From: Methylovorus sp035565335
GTDB taxonomy: Bacteria; Pseudomonadota; Gammaproteobacteria; Burkholderiales; Methylophilaceae
Length of the DNA: 27,948 nucleotides
Direction: 5' to 3'
Assembly: GCA_035565335.1 (NCBI GenBank)
Contig: DATMSO010000027.1
Location: forward strand, 1-27,948
Shown here piece after piece: positions 1 to 7,768 of the stretch. The position numbers and the translations under genes are program-made. The stretch's first letter is position 1; each line of letters opens with the position of its first letter. The notes beneath the pieces are model-generated. The model ran no database searches. It saw only the letters and a list, made by a program, of their open reading frames with translations, and was not told where the DNA came from.

Positions 1-35
1 GAATCCAATGCCATTTGTACTGATGGTTGTGCCAC
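1..35 (-). CDS. 5' end of an unidentified gene (partial, runs off the window)
   Basis: On the minus strand a GTG codon (bases 33-35) is preceded at six bases by a perfect GGAGGA ribosome binding site (bases 42-47). The frame stays open to the window edge and reads M-A-Q-P-S-V-Q-M-A-L-D. Only eleven complete codons are visible, so I cannot name the product. It does not look like the start of HisB, which follows hisC in many betaproteobacterial his operons. The call rests on the strong ribosome binding site and spacing. Confidence 0.5.
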   Translation of the reverse strand, partial: MAQPSVQMALD

Positions 36-41
36 GATACT

Positions 42-47
42 TCCTCC
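42..47 (-). promoter_or_regulatory. Ribosome binding site for the partial gene
   Basis: The minus strand reads GGAGGA, six bases before a GTG. This is the strongest Shine-Dalgarno sequence I noticed in the window and it decides the start of the partial gene. Confidence 0.55.
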
Positions 48-142
48 GCTTAAGTTACAGGGTTATGATTTACTCACTCCGTAATGATACATTTTTTCTT
101 GTGAATAGGGTAAATCGGTTGAATTTTAGCAATATTTTGCCC

Positions 143-163
143 TGATGCACTTTAAATGCATCA
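143..163. repeat. Inverted repeat downstream of hisC
   Basis: TGATGCA (143-149) and TGCATCA (157-163) form a perfect 7-base inverted repeat around a 7-base A/T-rich loop. It lies about 30 bases beyond the hisC stop codon. There is no T-run on either strand, so it is not a canonical intrinsic terminator. It could be a weak transcript-end hairpin or a protein site for the next gene. Confidence 0.4.
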
Positions 164-196
164 TAAGTTCAGCATCATAATCGCTTTTAAGTTCAG
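158..196. repeat. Interleaved short direct repeats at the hisC 3' end
   Basis: GCATCATAA occurs at 158-166 and again at 172-180. TAAGTTCAG occurs at 164-172 and again at 188-196, the last copy running through the hisC stop codon (193-195). The arrangement suggests a small local duplication at the 3' end of the his genes. No function is inferred. Confidence 0.5.
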
Positions 197-1260
197 GTGG
201 CGGAGAGAATATCTTTCAAGGCAACGATCAGCGCTTCGCATTCTTCATCCGTACCCACCGTAATCCGCATGAACTGGTCAATACGGGCCGGCTTTTTGAA
301 GTGACGCACGATGATGCTGTGTTCACGCAATGCTGTTGTCAGCGCTAGCGCGTCTTTTTCGGGATGACGAGCAAAAATGAAATTGGCGCCAGATGGCAAT
401 ACTTCAAAACCCAGCGCGTGCATTTCAGTGACAAGCCGCTTCCGGCTCTGCATGACGCGCTGGCGCGTTGCTTCAAAATACGCAACATCCTCCATGGCAG
501 CCACGGCACCGGCACTGGCAAAGCGATCGATGGGATAAGAATTGAAGCTGTCTTTCACGCGATGCAAGGCATCGATGAGGTCAGGATGCCCGACGGCGTA
601 CCCTACCCGCAATCCCGCAAGAGAACGTGACTTTGACAACGTGTGCGTTACCAGCAGCTGAGGATACTGACTCACGAGCGTCACGGCGGATTCGCCACCA
701 AAATCAATATACGCTTCATCAATGACCACAACCGACTCGGTATTGGCATCGAGCAGTCGACGTATCTCGCTCAATGCCAGCACACGCCCGGTAGGTGCAT
801 TAGGATTGGGGAAAATGATCCCGCCATTGGCAATCAGATAGTCATCGACTTTAATTTCAAATGTCTGCGTCAGCGGCACTGTCTGATAATCAATATCGTA
901 AAGCCCGCAATACACCGGATAAAAGCTGTAGGTGATATCCGGAAACAGCAAAGGCGCCTCATGCTTGAGCAAAGCGAGGAACACATGCGCGAGGACTTCA
1001 TCGGAACCATTGCCAACGAACACATGCGCCGGCGTTAAGCCATGAAACTCGGCGATCGCCTGCTTCAAGCGGTCTGAATTGGGATCCGGATAGAGGCGCA
1101 GACTATCCGAAGCTTCTGCGCGCAAGGCGTCCAGCACCTTGGGGCTGGGCCCATACGGATTTTCATTGGTATTCAGCTTGATGAGGTTGGCAATTTTAGG
1201 CTGCTCACCCGGTGTATACGGGGTGAGGCCATGTACTACCTGGCTCCAGTATTTACTCAT
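193..1260 (-). CDS. hisC: Histidinol-phosphate aminotransferase
   Basis: HisC is a cytoplasmic PLP enzyme (fold type I, class II aminotransferase). It converts imidazole-acetol phosphate plus glutamate to histidinol phosphate in histidine synthesis. The 355-residue protein has usual family length. Visible landmarks are the substrate-loop region TNENPYGPSP (31-40), NPNAPTG (152-158), DEAY (181-184) and the PLP lysine in the SKSRSLAGLRVG block (K210, 209-220). The ATG overlaps the hisD stop in an ATGA, so the two genes are translationally coupled. It is the last his gene of this block. A close homologue acting on aromatic or other substrates is possible in principle, but the hisG-hisD neighbours make HisC the natural reading. 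Confidence 0.96.
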   Translation of the reverse strand: MSKYWSQVVHGLTPYTPGEQPKIANLIKLNTNENPYGPSPKVLDALRAEASDSLRLYPDPNSDRLKQAIAEFHGLTPAHVFVGNGSDEVLAHVFLALLKHEAPLLFPDITYSFYPVYCGLYDIDYQTVPLTQTFEIKVDDYLIANGGIIFPNPNAPTGRVLALSEIRRLLDANTESVVVIDEAYIDFGGESAVTLVSQYPQLLVTHTLSKSRSLAGLRVGYAVGHPDLIDALHRVKDSFNSYPIDRFASAGAVAAMEDVAYFEATRQRVMQSRKRLVTEMHALGFEVLPSGANFIFARHPEKDALALTTALREHSIIVRHFKKPARIDQFMRITVGTDEECEALIVALKDILSAT

Positions 1261-2555
1261 TTTTTAAGCCGGTACTCCGCAGAACGGGCGTGGGCTTGCA
1301 GGCCTTCGCCATAAGCCAGGGTAGCGGCGACCTTGCCCAGTTTTTGCGCACCTTCTGCCGAGACCATAATCAGGCTGGAGCGCTTCTGGAAATCATATAC
1401 GCCCAGCGGCGAAGAGAATCGGGCGGTGCGCGAGGTCGGCAACACGTGGTTGGGTCCGGCACAGTAATCTCCCAGCGCCTCACAGGTATCGCGCCCCATG
1501 AAAATGGCGCCGGCATGCTTGATTTTCTTGCTGAAGGCCAGCGGATCATCAAGGGAAAGTTCCAGGTGCTCAGGCGCAATGTAATTGCTGATGCGGGCAG
1601 CCTCTTCCAGATCGCGTACCTGAATCAGTGCTCCGCGGCCTTCCAGAGAAGTCTTGATAATATCCTTGCGCGGCATTTCTTCGACCAGCCGTGCTGCACT
1701 CGCAGCCACCTTGTCGAGAAACTCGGCATCGGGAGATAGCAATATGGCCTGTGCCAGTTCATCGTGCTCGGCCTGGGAAAACAGATCCATCGCCACCCAG
1801 TCCGGATTAGTCTTGCCATCGCAAATCACCAGAATCTCAGAGGGGCCGGCCACCATATCAATCCCGACCACGCCAAATACGCGACGCTTGGCAGCCGCCA
1901 CATAAGCGTTGCCGGGGCCGACAATCTTGTCGACCTGGGGAACAGTTTCAGTTCCGTAAGCCAATGCACCAACCGCCTGCGCACCGCCGATGCAAAATAC
2001 GCGATCCACGCCGCATACCGCTGCTGCGGCCAGCACCAGCTGGTTACGCTCACCGTGCGGCGTTGGCACCACCATGATCAGCTCTTCCACGCCAGCCACT
2101 TTGGCGGGGATGGCATTCATCAGCACGGAGGATGGGTAAGCCGCCTTGCCACCCGGCACATAAAGCCCGACGCGATCCAGCGGAGTCACTTGCTGCCCCA
2201 GCAAGGTGCCATCCTCTTCGGTATAGCTCCAGGACGACATCAACTGCTTCTCATGGTAGAGGCGAACACGTTCTGCGGCCTGCTGCAAAGCCTCGCGTTG
2301 CGCGGCAGGTAATGCCTCAAGTGCCGCGTGCAGCTCCACTTTTGAAATTTCCAGCGATGCCAGCCCCGTCACATCCAGATGATCAAAACGCTTGGTATAT
2401 TCCAGCACCGCAGCGTCGCCGCGCTGTTTTACATTACGCAAGATATCAGCAACCACCTGGTCGATCTGGTCATCCTGTGCGGTCTCGAACGCCAGCAATG
2501 CTTTCAGATCAGCATCGAAGGTCGCATCGCGAGTAGAAAAGCGTCGAATATTCAT
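1257..2555 (-). CDS. hisD: Histidinol dehydrogenase
   Basis: HisD carries out the last two steps of histidine synthesis, oxidising L-histidinol to L-histidine with two NAD+ through a bound aldehyde, using Zn2+. The 432-residue protein has the expected length. By comparison with the E. coli enzyme, the zinc ligands fall at Q261 and H264 (SQAEHDE), D363 (LGDY) and H422 (QAHARS). The catalytic Glu-His pair is E329-H330 (IAPEHLEL). Other conserved blocks are GPGNAYV (213-219), AGPSE (236-240) and GPNHVLPT (367-374). It starts 9 bases after the hisG stop and overlaps hisC by four bases, so hisG-hisD-hisC is a tight operon. Confidence 0.97.
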   Translation of the reverse strand: MNIRRFSTRDATFDADLKALLAFETAQDDQIDQVVADILRNVKQRGDAAVLEYTKRFDHLDVTGLASLEISKVELHAALEALPAAQREALQQAAERVRLYHEKQLMSSWSYTEEDGTLLGQQVTPLDRVGLYVPGGKAAYPSSVLMNAIPAKVAGVEELIMVVPTPHGERNQLVLAAAAVCGVDRVFCIGGAQAVGALAYGTETVPQVDKIVGPGNAYVAAAKRRVFGVVGIDMVAGPSEILVICDGKTNPDWVAMDLFSQAEHDELAQAILLSPDAEFLDKVAASAARLVEEMPRKDIIKTSLEGRGALIQVRDLEEAARISNYIAPEHLELSLDDPLAFSKKIKHAGAIFMGRDTCEALGDYCAGPNHVLPTSRTARFSSPLGVYDFQKRSSLIMVSAEGAQKLGKVAATLAYGEGLQAHARSAEYRLKK

Positions 2556-2564
2556 CTTGTAGCC

Positions 2565-3215
2565 TTATTTCTTTCCATTTTCTGCCACTGCTTGGGCAAA
2601 CGAATCCATGATTGGTTGCAGCTCCCCACGCTTCAGCTTGAGCGAGGCCTGGTTCACTACCAGGCGCGAGCTGATGTCTGCGATTTCTTCTACCGCCTTG
2701 AGCTGGTTTGCGCGCAAGGTGCCGCCGGTGCTGACCAGATCAACGATGGCATCGGCCAGGCCCACCAGAGGGCCAAGCTCCATGGAACCGTACAGCTTGA
2801 TCAGATCGACATGCATACCCTTGTTGGCAAAATGCTCACGCGCCGTCTTTACATATTTGGTAACCACTTTTAGCCGGGCGCCGCGACGAATGGAGCCGAA
2901 ATAATCAAAATCCTCACGCACGGCAACCATCATCTTGCAGCGGGCAATCTGCAGATCCAGCGGCTGATACAAGCCTTCGCCGCCATGTTCGGTCAGCACA
3001 TCCTTACCAGCGATACCAAGGTCGGCGGCACCATATTGCACATACGTAGGCACATCGGTCGCCCGCACAATCAGCAGACGCACATCAGGGCGGTTGGTCG
3101 GCAGAATCAGCTTGCGCGAAGCTTCCGGCGCTTCCAGGGCATGAATGCCCGCAGCCGCCAGCAGAGGGGTGGTCTCTTCAAAAATGCGGCCTTTGGACAG
3201 GGCAATGGTGATCAT
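2565..3215 (-). CDS. hisG: ATP phosphoribosyltransferase catalytic subunit, short form
   Basis: HisG commits ATP and PRPP to histidine synthesis by forming phosphoribosyl-ATP. At 216 residues this is the short (HisG-S) class, which lacks the C-terminal ACT-like regulatory domain. Short HisG is known to work as a hetero-octamer with HisZ, a histidyl-tRNA synthetase paralogue that provides activation and histidine feedback. The PRPP-binding segment is ADAIVDLVSTGGTL (155-168). No hisZ lies in the window, so its partner must be encoded elsewhere. The ATG at 3215 has a modest AGAGA upstream. Spacing from murA is 43 bases, compatible with read-through from the envelope genes. Confidence 0.96.
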   Translation of the reverse strand: MITIALSKGRIFEETTPLLAAAGIHALEAPEASRKLILPTNRPDVRLLIVRATDVPTYVQYGAADLGIAGKDVLTEHGGEGLYQPLDLQIARCKMMVAVREDFDYFGSIRRGARLKVVTKYVKTAREHFANKGMHVDLIKLYGSMELGPLVGLADAIVDLVSTGGTLRANQLKAVEEIADISSRLVVNQASLKLKRGELQPIMDSFAQAVAENGKK

Positions 3216-3258
3216 GAATTCAATTCTCTGTTATACGGTCATTCAACGGCAAAAGGCC

Positions 3259-4509
3259 TCAAGCAGTGCGTCTGACTCGGGCACCCAGTGCCGTGAGCTT
3301 TTCTTCCAGATTTTCATAGCCACGATCAAGGTGATAAATACGCTCGATAGTGGTCTCGCCGCTGGCAACCAGCGCCGCCAGCACCAAGCTGGCAGAGGCA
3401 CGCAAGTCGGTTGCCATGACGGTGGCGCCTTCCAGCTTGGGCACGCCGCGCACGATCGCGGTATTGCCTTCCACTTCAATCTGGGCGCCAAGACGCTGCA
3501 TTTCCTGCACATGCATGAAACGATTTTCGAAGATAGTTTCAGTCACTTTTGCCACACCGTCGGCAATGGTGTTGAGCGCCATCATTTGCGCCTGCATATC
3601 GGTAGGGAAAGCCGGATGCGGCGCCGTACGAATATTCACCGCCTTCAATTTTCCGTTACTTTTCACGGTGATGCTAGTTGCATCACTTTCTACTGTTACA
3701 CCCGCGTCGCGCAGCTTTTCAATCACCGCATCCAACAAATCGGCACGGGCATTGTTCAACTTGACGCAGCCACCCGTCATGGCGGCTGCCACCATGTAAG
3801 TGCCAGCCTCAATACGATCGCACACCACCTGGTGCTCGCAACCATGCAAGCGCTCTATGCCATGAATGGTAATGATGTCGGTGCCAGCGCCTTCGATGCG
3901 AGCACCCATCTTGATCAGGCAATCCGCCAGATCCACCACTTCCGGCTCTTTGGCTGCATTTTCCAGCACGGTGGTACCTTCTGCCAGGCAAGCGGCCATC
4001 ATGAGGTTTTCAGTCCCGGTGACGGTGACCATATCCATGAAATAGCGCGCGCCCTTGAGCTTGCTCGCCCGCGCTTCAATGTAGCCATGTTCGATATGAA
4101 TATCGGCTCCCATGGCTTGCAATCCCTTGATATGCAAGTCCACAGGACGCGAACCTATGGCACAGCCGCCCGGCAGGGAAACTCGGGCATGGCCGAAGCG
4201 TGCCAGCAATGGCCCCAGCACCAGAATGGAAGCCCGCATGGTTTTGACCATTTCATAAGGCGCTTCCTGCGTATGGATATGCGAAGCATCAAGGACAACG
4301 CGATCTTCGGACCGGCTGGCCTGAACACCCATGTGTTCCAGCAAGGTGATGGTGGTCCCCACATCCTTGAGTTTGGCCACGGCGCTGAGCTTAAGAGGCG
4401 TCTCGGCCAACAGGGAAGCACACAGAATCGGCAGCGCCGCGTTCTTGGCTCCGGAAATGGTAATTTCCCCTTGTAGCGGAATCCCGCCTTCAATAACCAG
4501 CTTGTCCAA
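3259..4509 (-). CDS. murA: UDP-N-acetylglucosamine 1-carboxyvinyltransferase
   Basis: MurA transfers enolpyruvate from PEP to UDP-GlcNAc, the first committed step of peptidoglycan synthesis in the cytoplasm. It is the fosfomycin target. The 416-residue protein is full length. The N-terminal SGAKNAALPIL block (19-29) binds substrate, and the reactive cysteine is C116 in PGGCAIGSRPVDLHI, so the protein should be fosfomycin-sensitive rather than a Cys-to-Asp variant. The start codon is TTG (4507-4509): the family N-terminus (MDKLVIEGG) begins exactly there, and the only nearby ATG is out of frame. The position after ibaG matches the E. coli order mlaFEDCB-ibaG-murA, with grxD inserted here. Confidence 0.97.
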   Translation of the reverse strand: MDKLVIEGGIPLQGEITISGAKNAALPILCASLLAETPLKLSAVAKLKDVGTTITLLEHMGVQASRSEDRVVLDASHIHTQEAPYEMVKTMRASILVLGPLLARFGHARVSLPGGCAIGSRPVDLHIKGLQAMGADIHIEHGYIEARASKLKGARYFMDMVTVTGTENLMMAACLAEGTTVLENAAKEPEVVDLADCLIKMGARIEGAGTDIITIHGIERLHGCEHQVVCDRIEAGTYMVAAAMTGGCVKLNNARADLLDAVIEKLRDAGVTVESDATSITVKSNGKLKAVNIRTAPHPAFPTDMQAQMMALNTIADGVAKVTETIFENRFMHVQEMQRLGAQIEVEGNTAIVRGVPKLEGATVMATDLRASASLVLAALVASGETTIERIYHLDRGYENLEEKLTALGARVRRTA

Positions 4510-4552
4510 AATCCATCCCTAATTGTTATAGTGAAGCGTTTGCTTTCGCCCC

Positions 4553-4873
4553 TCAGGCGGTGGCGGATTCCAGCATTTTTTGCAGCTCGCCCTGTTGAAA
4601 CAGATCGCGCATGATATCGGCTCCACCAACGAACTCACCCTTGATATAGAGCTGCGGAATGGTCGGCCAGTTAGCATAGACCTTGATGCCATCGCGTATG
4701 GCGGGGTCCGCCAACACATCCACAGCAACGAAATCCTTTACACCACTTGCCTGCAGAATTTGTACGGCAAGACCGGAGAAACCGCATTGCGGAAACTTGG
4801 GCGTGCCCTTCATGTAAAGGACAACCGGGTTAGCACTTACCTGATTCTTGATTAATTCCTGGGTAGTATCCAT
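4553..4873 (-). CDS. grxD: Monothiol glutaredoxin, Grx4 type
   Basis: This 106-residue protein is a class II (CGFS) monothiol glutaredoxin. Such proteins carry or transfer [2Fe-2S] clusters bound between glutaredoxin and glutathione, and act in Fe-S assembly and iron sensing rather than general disulfide reduction. Motifs are KGTPKFPQCGFS (22-33) with active-site C30, WPTIPQLYI (68-76 region) and GGAD near residue 85. The start at 4873 is chosen because it gives the family N-terminus and has AAGGAG about six bases upstream. The open frame continues to 5035 only because it overlaps the ibaG gene. It lies directly after ibaG, the BolA-family partner that known Grx4 proteins bind. Confidence 0.96.
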   Translation of the reverse strand: MDTTQELIKNQVSANPVVLYMKGTPKFPQCGFSGLAVQILQASGVKDFVAVDVLADPAIRDGIKVYANWPTIPQLYIKGEFVGGADIMRDLFQQGELQKMLESATA

Positions 4874-4892
4874 TTTCAATCTCCTTGAAGCT

Positions 4893-5141
4893 TTAAGTCG
4901 ACGCCCGTTGCGCCCAGGTTTCGGGCGTAAAGGTGCGCATCGATAAGGCATGAATTTCCTGGCGCATGCGATCGCCCAATGCCTGATAAACCAGCTGGTG
5001 CTGCTGCACCATGTTTTTACCGGTGAAGGCCGCACTGACGATCACTGCCTCAAAATGCTGGCCATCATTCCCCAGCACCTGCACGTAATCACATGGCAAG
5101 CCTTGCGTTATATAGGTTTTTACATCATCTGCGCTTAACAT
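4893..5141 (-). CDS. ibaG: BolA-family protein, IbaG/YrbA type
   Basis: IbaG is a small (82-residue) BolA-fold protein. Family members form [2Fe-2S]-bridged heterodimers with monothiol glutaredoxins and influence Fe-S cluster traffic, acid tolerance and envelope properties. The BolA pattern is visible: an N-terminal helix (LSADDVKTYI), the FEAVIVSAAFTGKNMVQQHQ segment (29-48) with a conserved histidine, then the C-terminal HALSMRTFTPETW. Its start lies 1 base from the permease stop, and grxD follows after 19 bases. Gene order (mla before, murA after) is as in E. coli, which supports IbaG rather than BolA itself. Confidence 0.93.
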   Translation of the reverse strand: MLSADDVKTYITQGLPCDYVQVLGNDGQHFEAVIVSAAFTGKNMVQQHQLVYQALGDRMRQEIHALSMRTFTPETWAQRAST

Positions 5142-5142
5142 G

Positions 5143-5922
5143 TTAGCCCCTGAGCTTATATCCGGATTTCAACATTCTGAGCGCGAGCCATGACAGCAGC
5201 AAGAAACTCACCCCGACCACCATCAAACTGACGGCAGGAGAGATGTCGCCTTGCCCGAAAAAGCCGTACCGAAAGCCATCGATCATGTAGAAGAATGGGT
5301 TGAAATGCGAAACGGTTTGCCAGACGGGCGGCAAAGAATGAATCGAGTAAAACACCCCCGACAGAAATGACAGGGGCATGATAATAAAATTCTGGAAGGC
5401 GGCCATTTGATCGAATTTGTCCGCCCAGATGCCGGCAATAATGCCAAACGCACCCAGCAATGCACTGCCAAGAAAGGCAAACGCCAGGATATAGCCGTGA
5501 TGCGCGATGGGAAGATCAATAAAGATGATCGCCACCAGATAAATACACAGCCCGACCACCAGGCCGCGGATAATCGATGCCGCCAGGAAGGCCAGAAAAA
5601 ATTCCAGGTACGACAATGGCGTCAGCATGACAAAAATAATGCTGCCCATCACCTTGGACTGAATCAGGCTGGAAGAACTGTTGGCAAAGGCATTTTGCAA
5701 TACCGACATCATGATCAGACCGGGGATCAGAAAAGCGGTATAGCCTACGCCATCGTAAACCTGCACGTGCTTGTCGAGCACATGCGAAAAAATCAGCAGG
5801 TACAAGAGCGCCGTCATCACTGGCGCGGCGACCGTCTGAAAACTGACGCGCCAGAACCGCAACAGCTCTTTCTTGAAGAGCGTCCACGGACCACGCATGC
5901 GTGCCGAAATAAGCGTGCTCAT
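5143..5922 (-). CDS. ABC-2 type exporter permease, YadH/NodJ-like
   Basis: This 259-residue integral membrane protein looks like an ABC2_membrane permease with about six membrane spans (roughly 22-45, 58-78, 105-132, 138-164, 168-192 and 228-250). The loop near residues 212-224 (IDGFRYGFFGQGD) is typical of the YadH/NodJ/DrrB group. It overlaps the preceding ATPase gene by four bases (ATGA), so the two are a translationally coupled exporter pair. The substrate is not revealed by sequence. Position between mlaB and ibaG suggests a lipid, glycan or other envelope substrate, but that is inference. E. coli yadGH is the closest named analogue. Confidence 0.9.
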   Translation of the reverse strand: MSTLISARMRGPWTLFKKELLRFWRVSFQTVAAPVMTALLYLLIFSHVLDKHVQVYDGVGYTAFLIPGLIMMSVLQNAFANSSSSLIQSKVMGSIIFVMLTPLSYLEFFLAFLAASIIRGLVVGLCIYLVAIIFIDLPIAHHGYILAFAFLGSALLGAFGIIAGIWADKFDQMAAFQNFIIMPLSFLSGVFYSIHSLPPVWQTVSHFNPFFYMIDGFRYGFFGQGDISPAVSLMVVGVSFLLLSWLALRMLKSGYKLRG

Positions 5923-6830
5923 GCGCGGCCCACCATATCGACAAACACATCCTCAAGATCGGCTTCTAATAATTGCATATCTGTAAATGTCAGCTGTGCC
6001 TGGCGAAGCTCAGCCATGACATCGGCCACCTGGGCGACATCATTCAAGGCAAAGGTATACACATCGCCATCGCGGTGGCGCACCAGCGCAGCGATTCCAG
6101 CGGGCAAGGCACTGCCTGGCGCCATGGTCACGCGCAATTGCTTGCCGGGGATATGCTTGAGCAGATTGGCTGTGGTATCCAGCGCCACAATCTGGCCCGA
6201 CTTCATCATCGCCACCCGTGAGCACAGCACTTCTGCTTCTTCGAGATAGTGGGTGGTGAGGATGATCGTATGGCCTTCGCGGTTAAGCCGCTGAATGAAG
6301 GCCCACATGGTCTGGCGCAATTCTACATCCACGCCCGCGGTTGGCTCATCCAGCACGATCACTGGCGGCTTGTGAGCGAGCGCTTGCGCAATCAGCGCAC
6401 GACGCTTCATACCACCTGAAAGCCGACGCATATTGACATGCGCCTTGTCGGTCAGCCCCAGGGATTCAATCACCTCATCCACCCAGGCGTCGTTTTCAGG
6501 TCCGCGGCCAAAATAGCCCGCCTGAAAACGCAGCATTTCACGCACATTGAAAAACGGATCAAACACCAGTTCTTGCGGCACGACGCCCAGCAACTGCCGA
6601 GCCTGCGCATATTGCGATACCACGTCATGTCCCATCACGGACAATTTTCCGCTGCTTGGGCGCAGTAACCCAGCCAGCAAATTGATCAGGGTGGATTTGC
6701 CAGCCCCGTTCGGGCCCAGCAGGGCGAAGAACTCCCCCTGTTCAATCGACAGGTCTATGCCTTTCAGTGCTTTTAAAGCACCGAAATCTTTGGTTACCTG
6801 CTCAATCTTGATTGCGGGGGTCATGGTCAT
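5919..6830 (-). CDS. ABC exporter ATP-binding protein, YadG-like
   Basis: This is a 303-residue nucleotide-binding subunit. Walker A is GPNGAGKST (39-47), the signature is LSGGM (137-141) followed by KRR, and Walker B is VIVLDEP (157-163). A C-terminal extension of about 80 residues beyond the nucleotide-binding domain is usual for the CcmA/DrrA/YadG family. It energises the permease encoded immediately downstream. The start could be M1 or M3 (MTMTPAIK); neither has an obvious ribosome binding site. It follows mlaB after 22 bases, so it is probably co-transcribed with the mla genes. Motifs are intact and it should be active; the substrate is unknown. Confidence 0.92.
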   Translation of the reverse strand: MTMTPAIKIEQVTKDFGALKALKGIDLSIEQGEFFALLGPNGAGKSTLINLLAGLLRPSSGKLSVMGHDVVSQYAQARQLLGVVPQELVFDPFFNVREMLRFQAGYFGRGPENDAWVDEVIESLGLTDKAHVNMRRLSGGMKRRALIAQALAHKPPVIVLDEPTAGVDVELRQTMWAFIQRLNREGHTIILTTHYLEEAEVLCSRVAMMKSGQIVALDTTANLLKHIPGKQLRVTMAPGSALPAGIAALVRHRDGDVYTFALNDVAQVADVMAELRQAQLTFTDMQLLEADLEDVFVDMVGRA

Positions 6831-6852
6831 GAAACGGGCAAGGCCCGAATGC

Positions 6853-7146
6853 CTAAGCTGCGGCGTGAGGGATCAGATCCAGCACGCCATACAGCGTCGC
6901 CAGACTGGTCAGGTTCTTGGGGAAATGGATGAACTTCAATTCACACTTGTGCTCTTGCGCACGGCGCAGCCACTCAAACAGCACGCTGATGGTCGCAGTA
7001 TCCACATCGGATACCGCGGAAAGATCAACTTCAAGACGCTCCGGCATGGGCAAGGCCTGACTTTGTGCCAGCAGATTGTTCACCTGCGGCATCGTCATAT
7101 CGCCCTGCACCTGCCAGCGTTGGCCTTCAGAAATAATTTGCGTCAT
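6853..7146 (-). CDS. mlaB: MlaB, STAS-domain subunit of the Mla lipid transporter
   Basis: MlaB is a small cytoplasmic STAS protein that binds the MlaF ATPase and is required for assembly and activity of the inner-membrane MlaFEDB complex. The 97-residue protein shows the STAS core: a strand LEVDLSAVSDVDTATISVLFEWL (38-60), with the DVDT turn (47-50) corresponding to the conserved acidic/threonine loop region of STAS domains. It starts 11 bases after mlaC and is the last mla gene. STAS domains also occur in anti-anti-sigma factors, but the context makes MlaB clear. Confidence 0.9.
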   Translation of the reverse strand: MTQIISEGQRWQVQGDMTMPQVNNLLAQSQALPMPERLEVDLSAVSDVDTATISVLFEWLRRAQEHKCELKFIHFPKNLTSLATLYGVLDLIPHAAA

Positions 7147-7157
7147 TCTGCTTGCCG

Positions 7158-7766
7158 TTATTTGGCGGAACCCGCGTTCTTGTCAGCCAGCTTCTGGATC
7201 AGGCCATCCATGCCGGATTGGCGGATTTCATTGCTGAACTGACCACGATAGTTGGTCACCAGGCTCACGCCTTCAATTACGATATCGTAGACCTTCCAGG
7301 CTTCACCGGTTTTTTCCAGGCTGTAATCCACAGCAATCGGCTGGCCACCTGGCTGCACGATTTCGGTCTTTACAGTCACTTCCTTGTCCGAAGGCTCAGA
7401 ACGCAGAGGCTTATAGTTGATAGTCTGGTTACGGTACTTGCCCAGCGCCGTAGCATAGGTACGCAGCATCAGGCTGCGGAATTCCTTCTGGAAAGCATCC
7501 TGTTGCTCTTTGCTGGCGCGGCTCCAGTTTTTACCCAGCACCATGCGCGATACGCGGTCAAAGTCAAAGTTTGGCAGAATTTTTTCTTCTGCCAGGGCAA
7601 AAATCTTCTTTTGATCGCCGGCCTGAATATCTTTGTCTTTCTTGACGATGGCCAGCACTTCATCTGCCGTCGACTTGACCAGAACATCAGGTGCTACATC
7701 GGCCTGTGCCAATTGCATGACGCCCATCAGGGCCACACTTGCTACCAATTTGATTACAGACTTCAT
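7158..7766 (-). CDS. mlaC: MlaC, periplasmic phospholipid-binding protein
   Basis: MlaC ferries phospholipids across the periplasm between the outer-membrane MlaA-porin complex and the inner-membrane MlaFEDB complex. The 202-residue precursor has a signal peptide (1-22, ending LAQA before DVAPDV). It then shows the Tol_Tol_Ttg2 family pattern: FDRVSRMVLGKNWSRAS (73-89 region), FRSLMLRTYATAL and YSLEKTGEAWKVYDIVIEGVSLVTNYRGQF. The last segment is highly characteristic. The start ATG at 7766 follows a GGCGGA ribosome binding site. It is 2 bases downstream of mlaD. No mlaA (vacJ) gene accompanies it here, although some betaproteobacteria place mlaA in this cluster. Confidence 0.95.
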   Translation of the reverse strand: MKSVIKLVASVALMGVMQLAQADVAPDVLVKSTADEVLAIVKKDKDIQAGDQKKIFALAEEKILPNFDFDRVSRMVLGKNWSRASKEQQDAFQKEFRSLMLRTYATALGKYRNQTINYKPLRSEPSDKEVTVKTEIVQPGGQPIAVDYSLEKTGEAWKVYDIVIEGVSLVTNYRGQFSNEIRQSGMDGLIQKLADKNAGSAK

Positions 7767-7768
7767 GT

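Noticed and set aside
143..163. Inverted repeat as hisC terminator
   Set aside because: The stem is only 7 base pairs, A/T in the loop, and no T-run follows on the minus strand. It is listed only as a repeat.
3145..4476. 443-codon open frame on the plus strand
   Set aside because: It lies entirely over murA and hisG on the other strand. Its translation is rich in His, Gln and Arg with no domain pattern, typical of an antisense shadow of GC-rich wobble codons.
4874..5035. N-terminal extension of the glutaredoxin frame
   Set aside because: The added 54 residues overlap ibaG out of frame, are Arg/Lys/Trp-rich nonsense, and the internal ATG at 4873 has an AAGGAG site.
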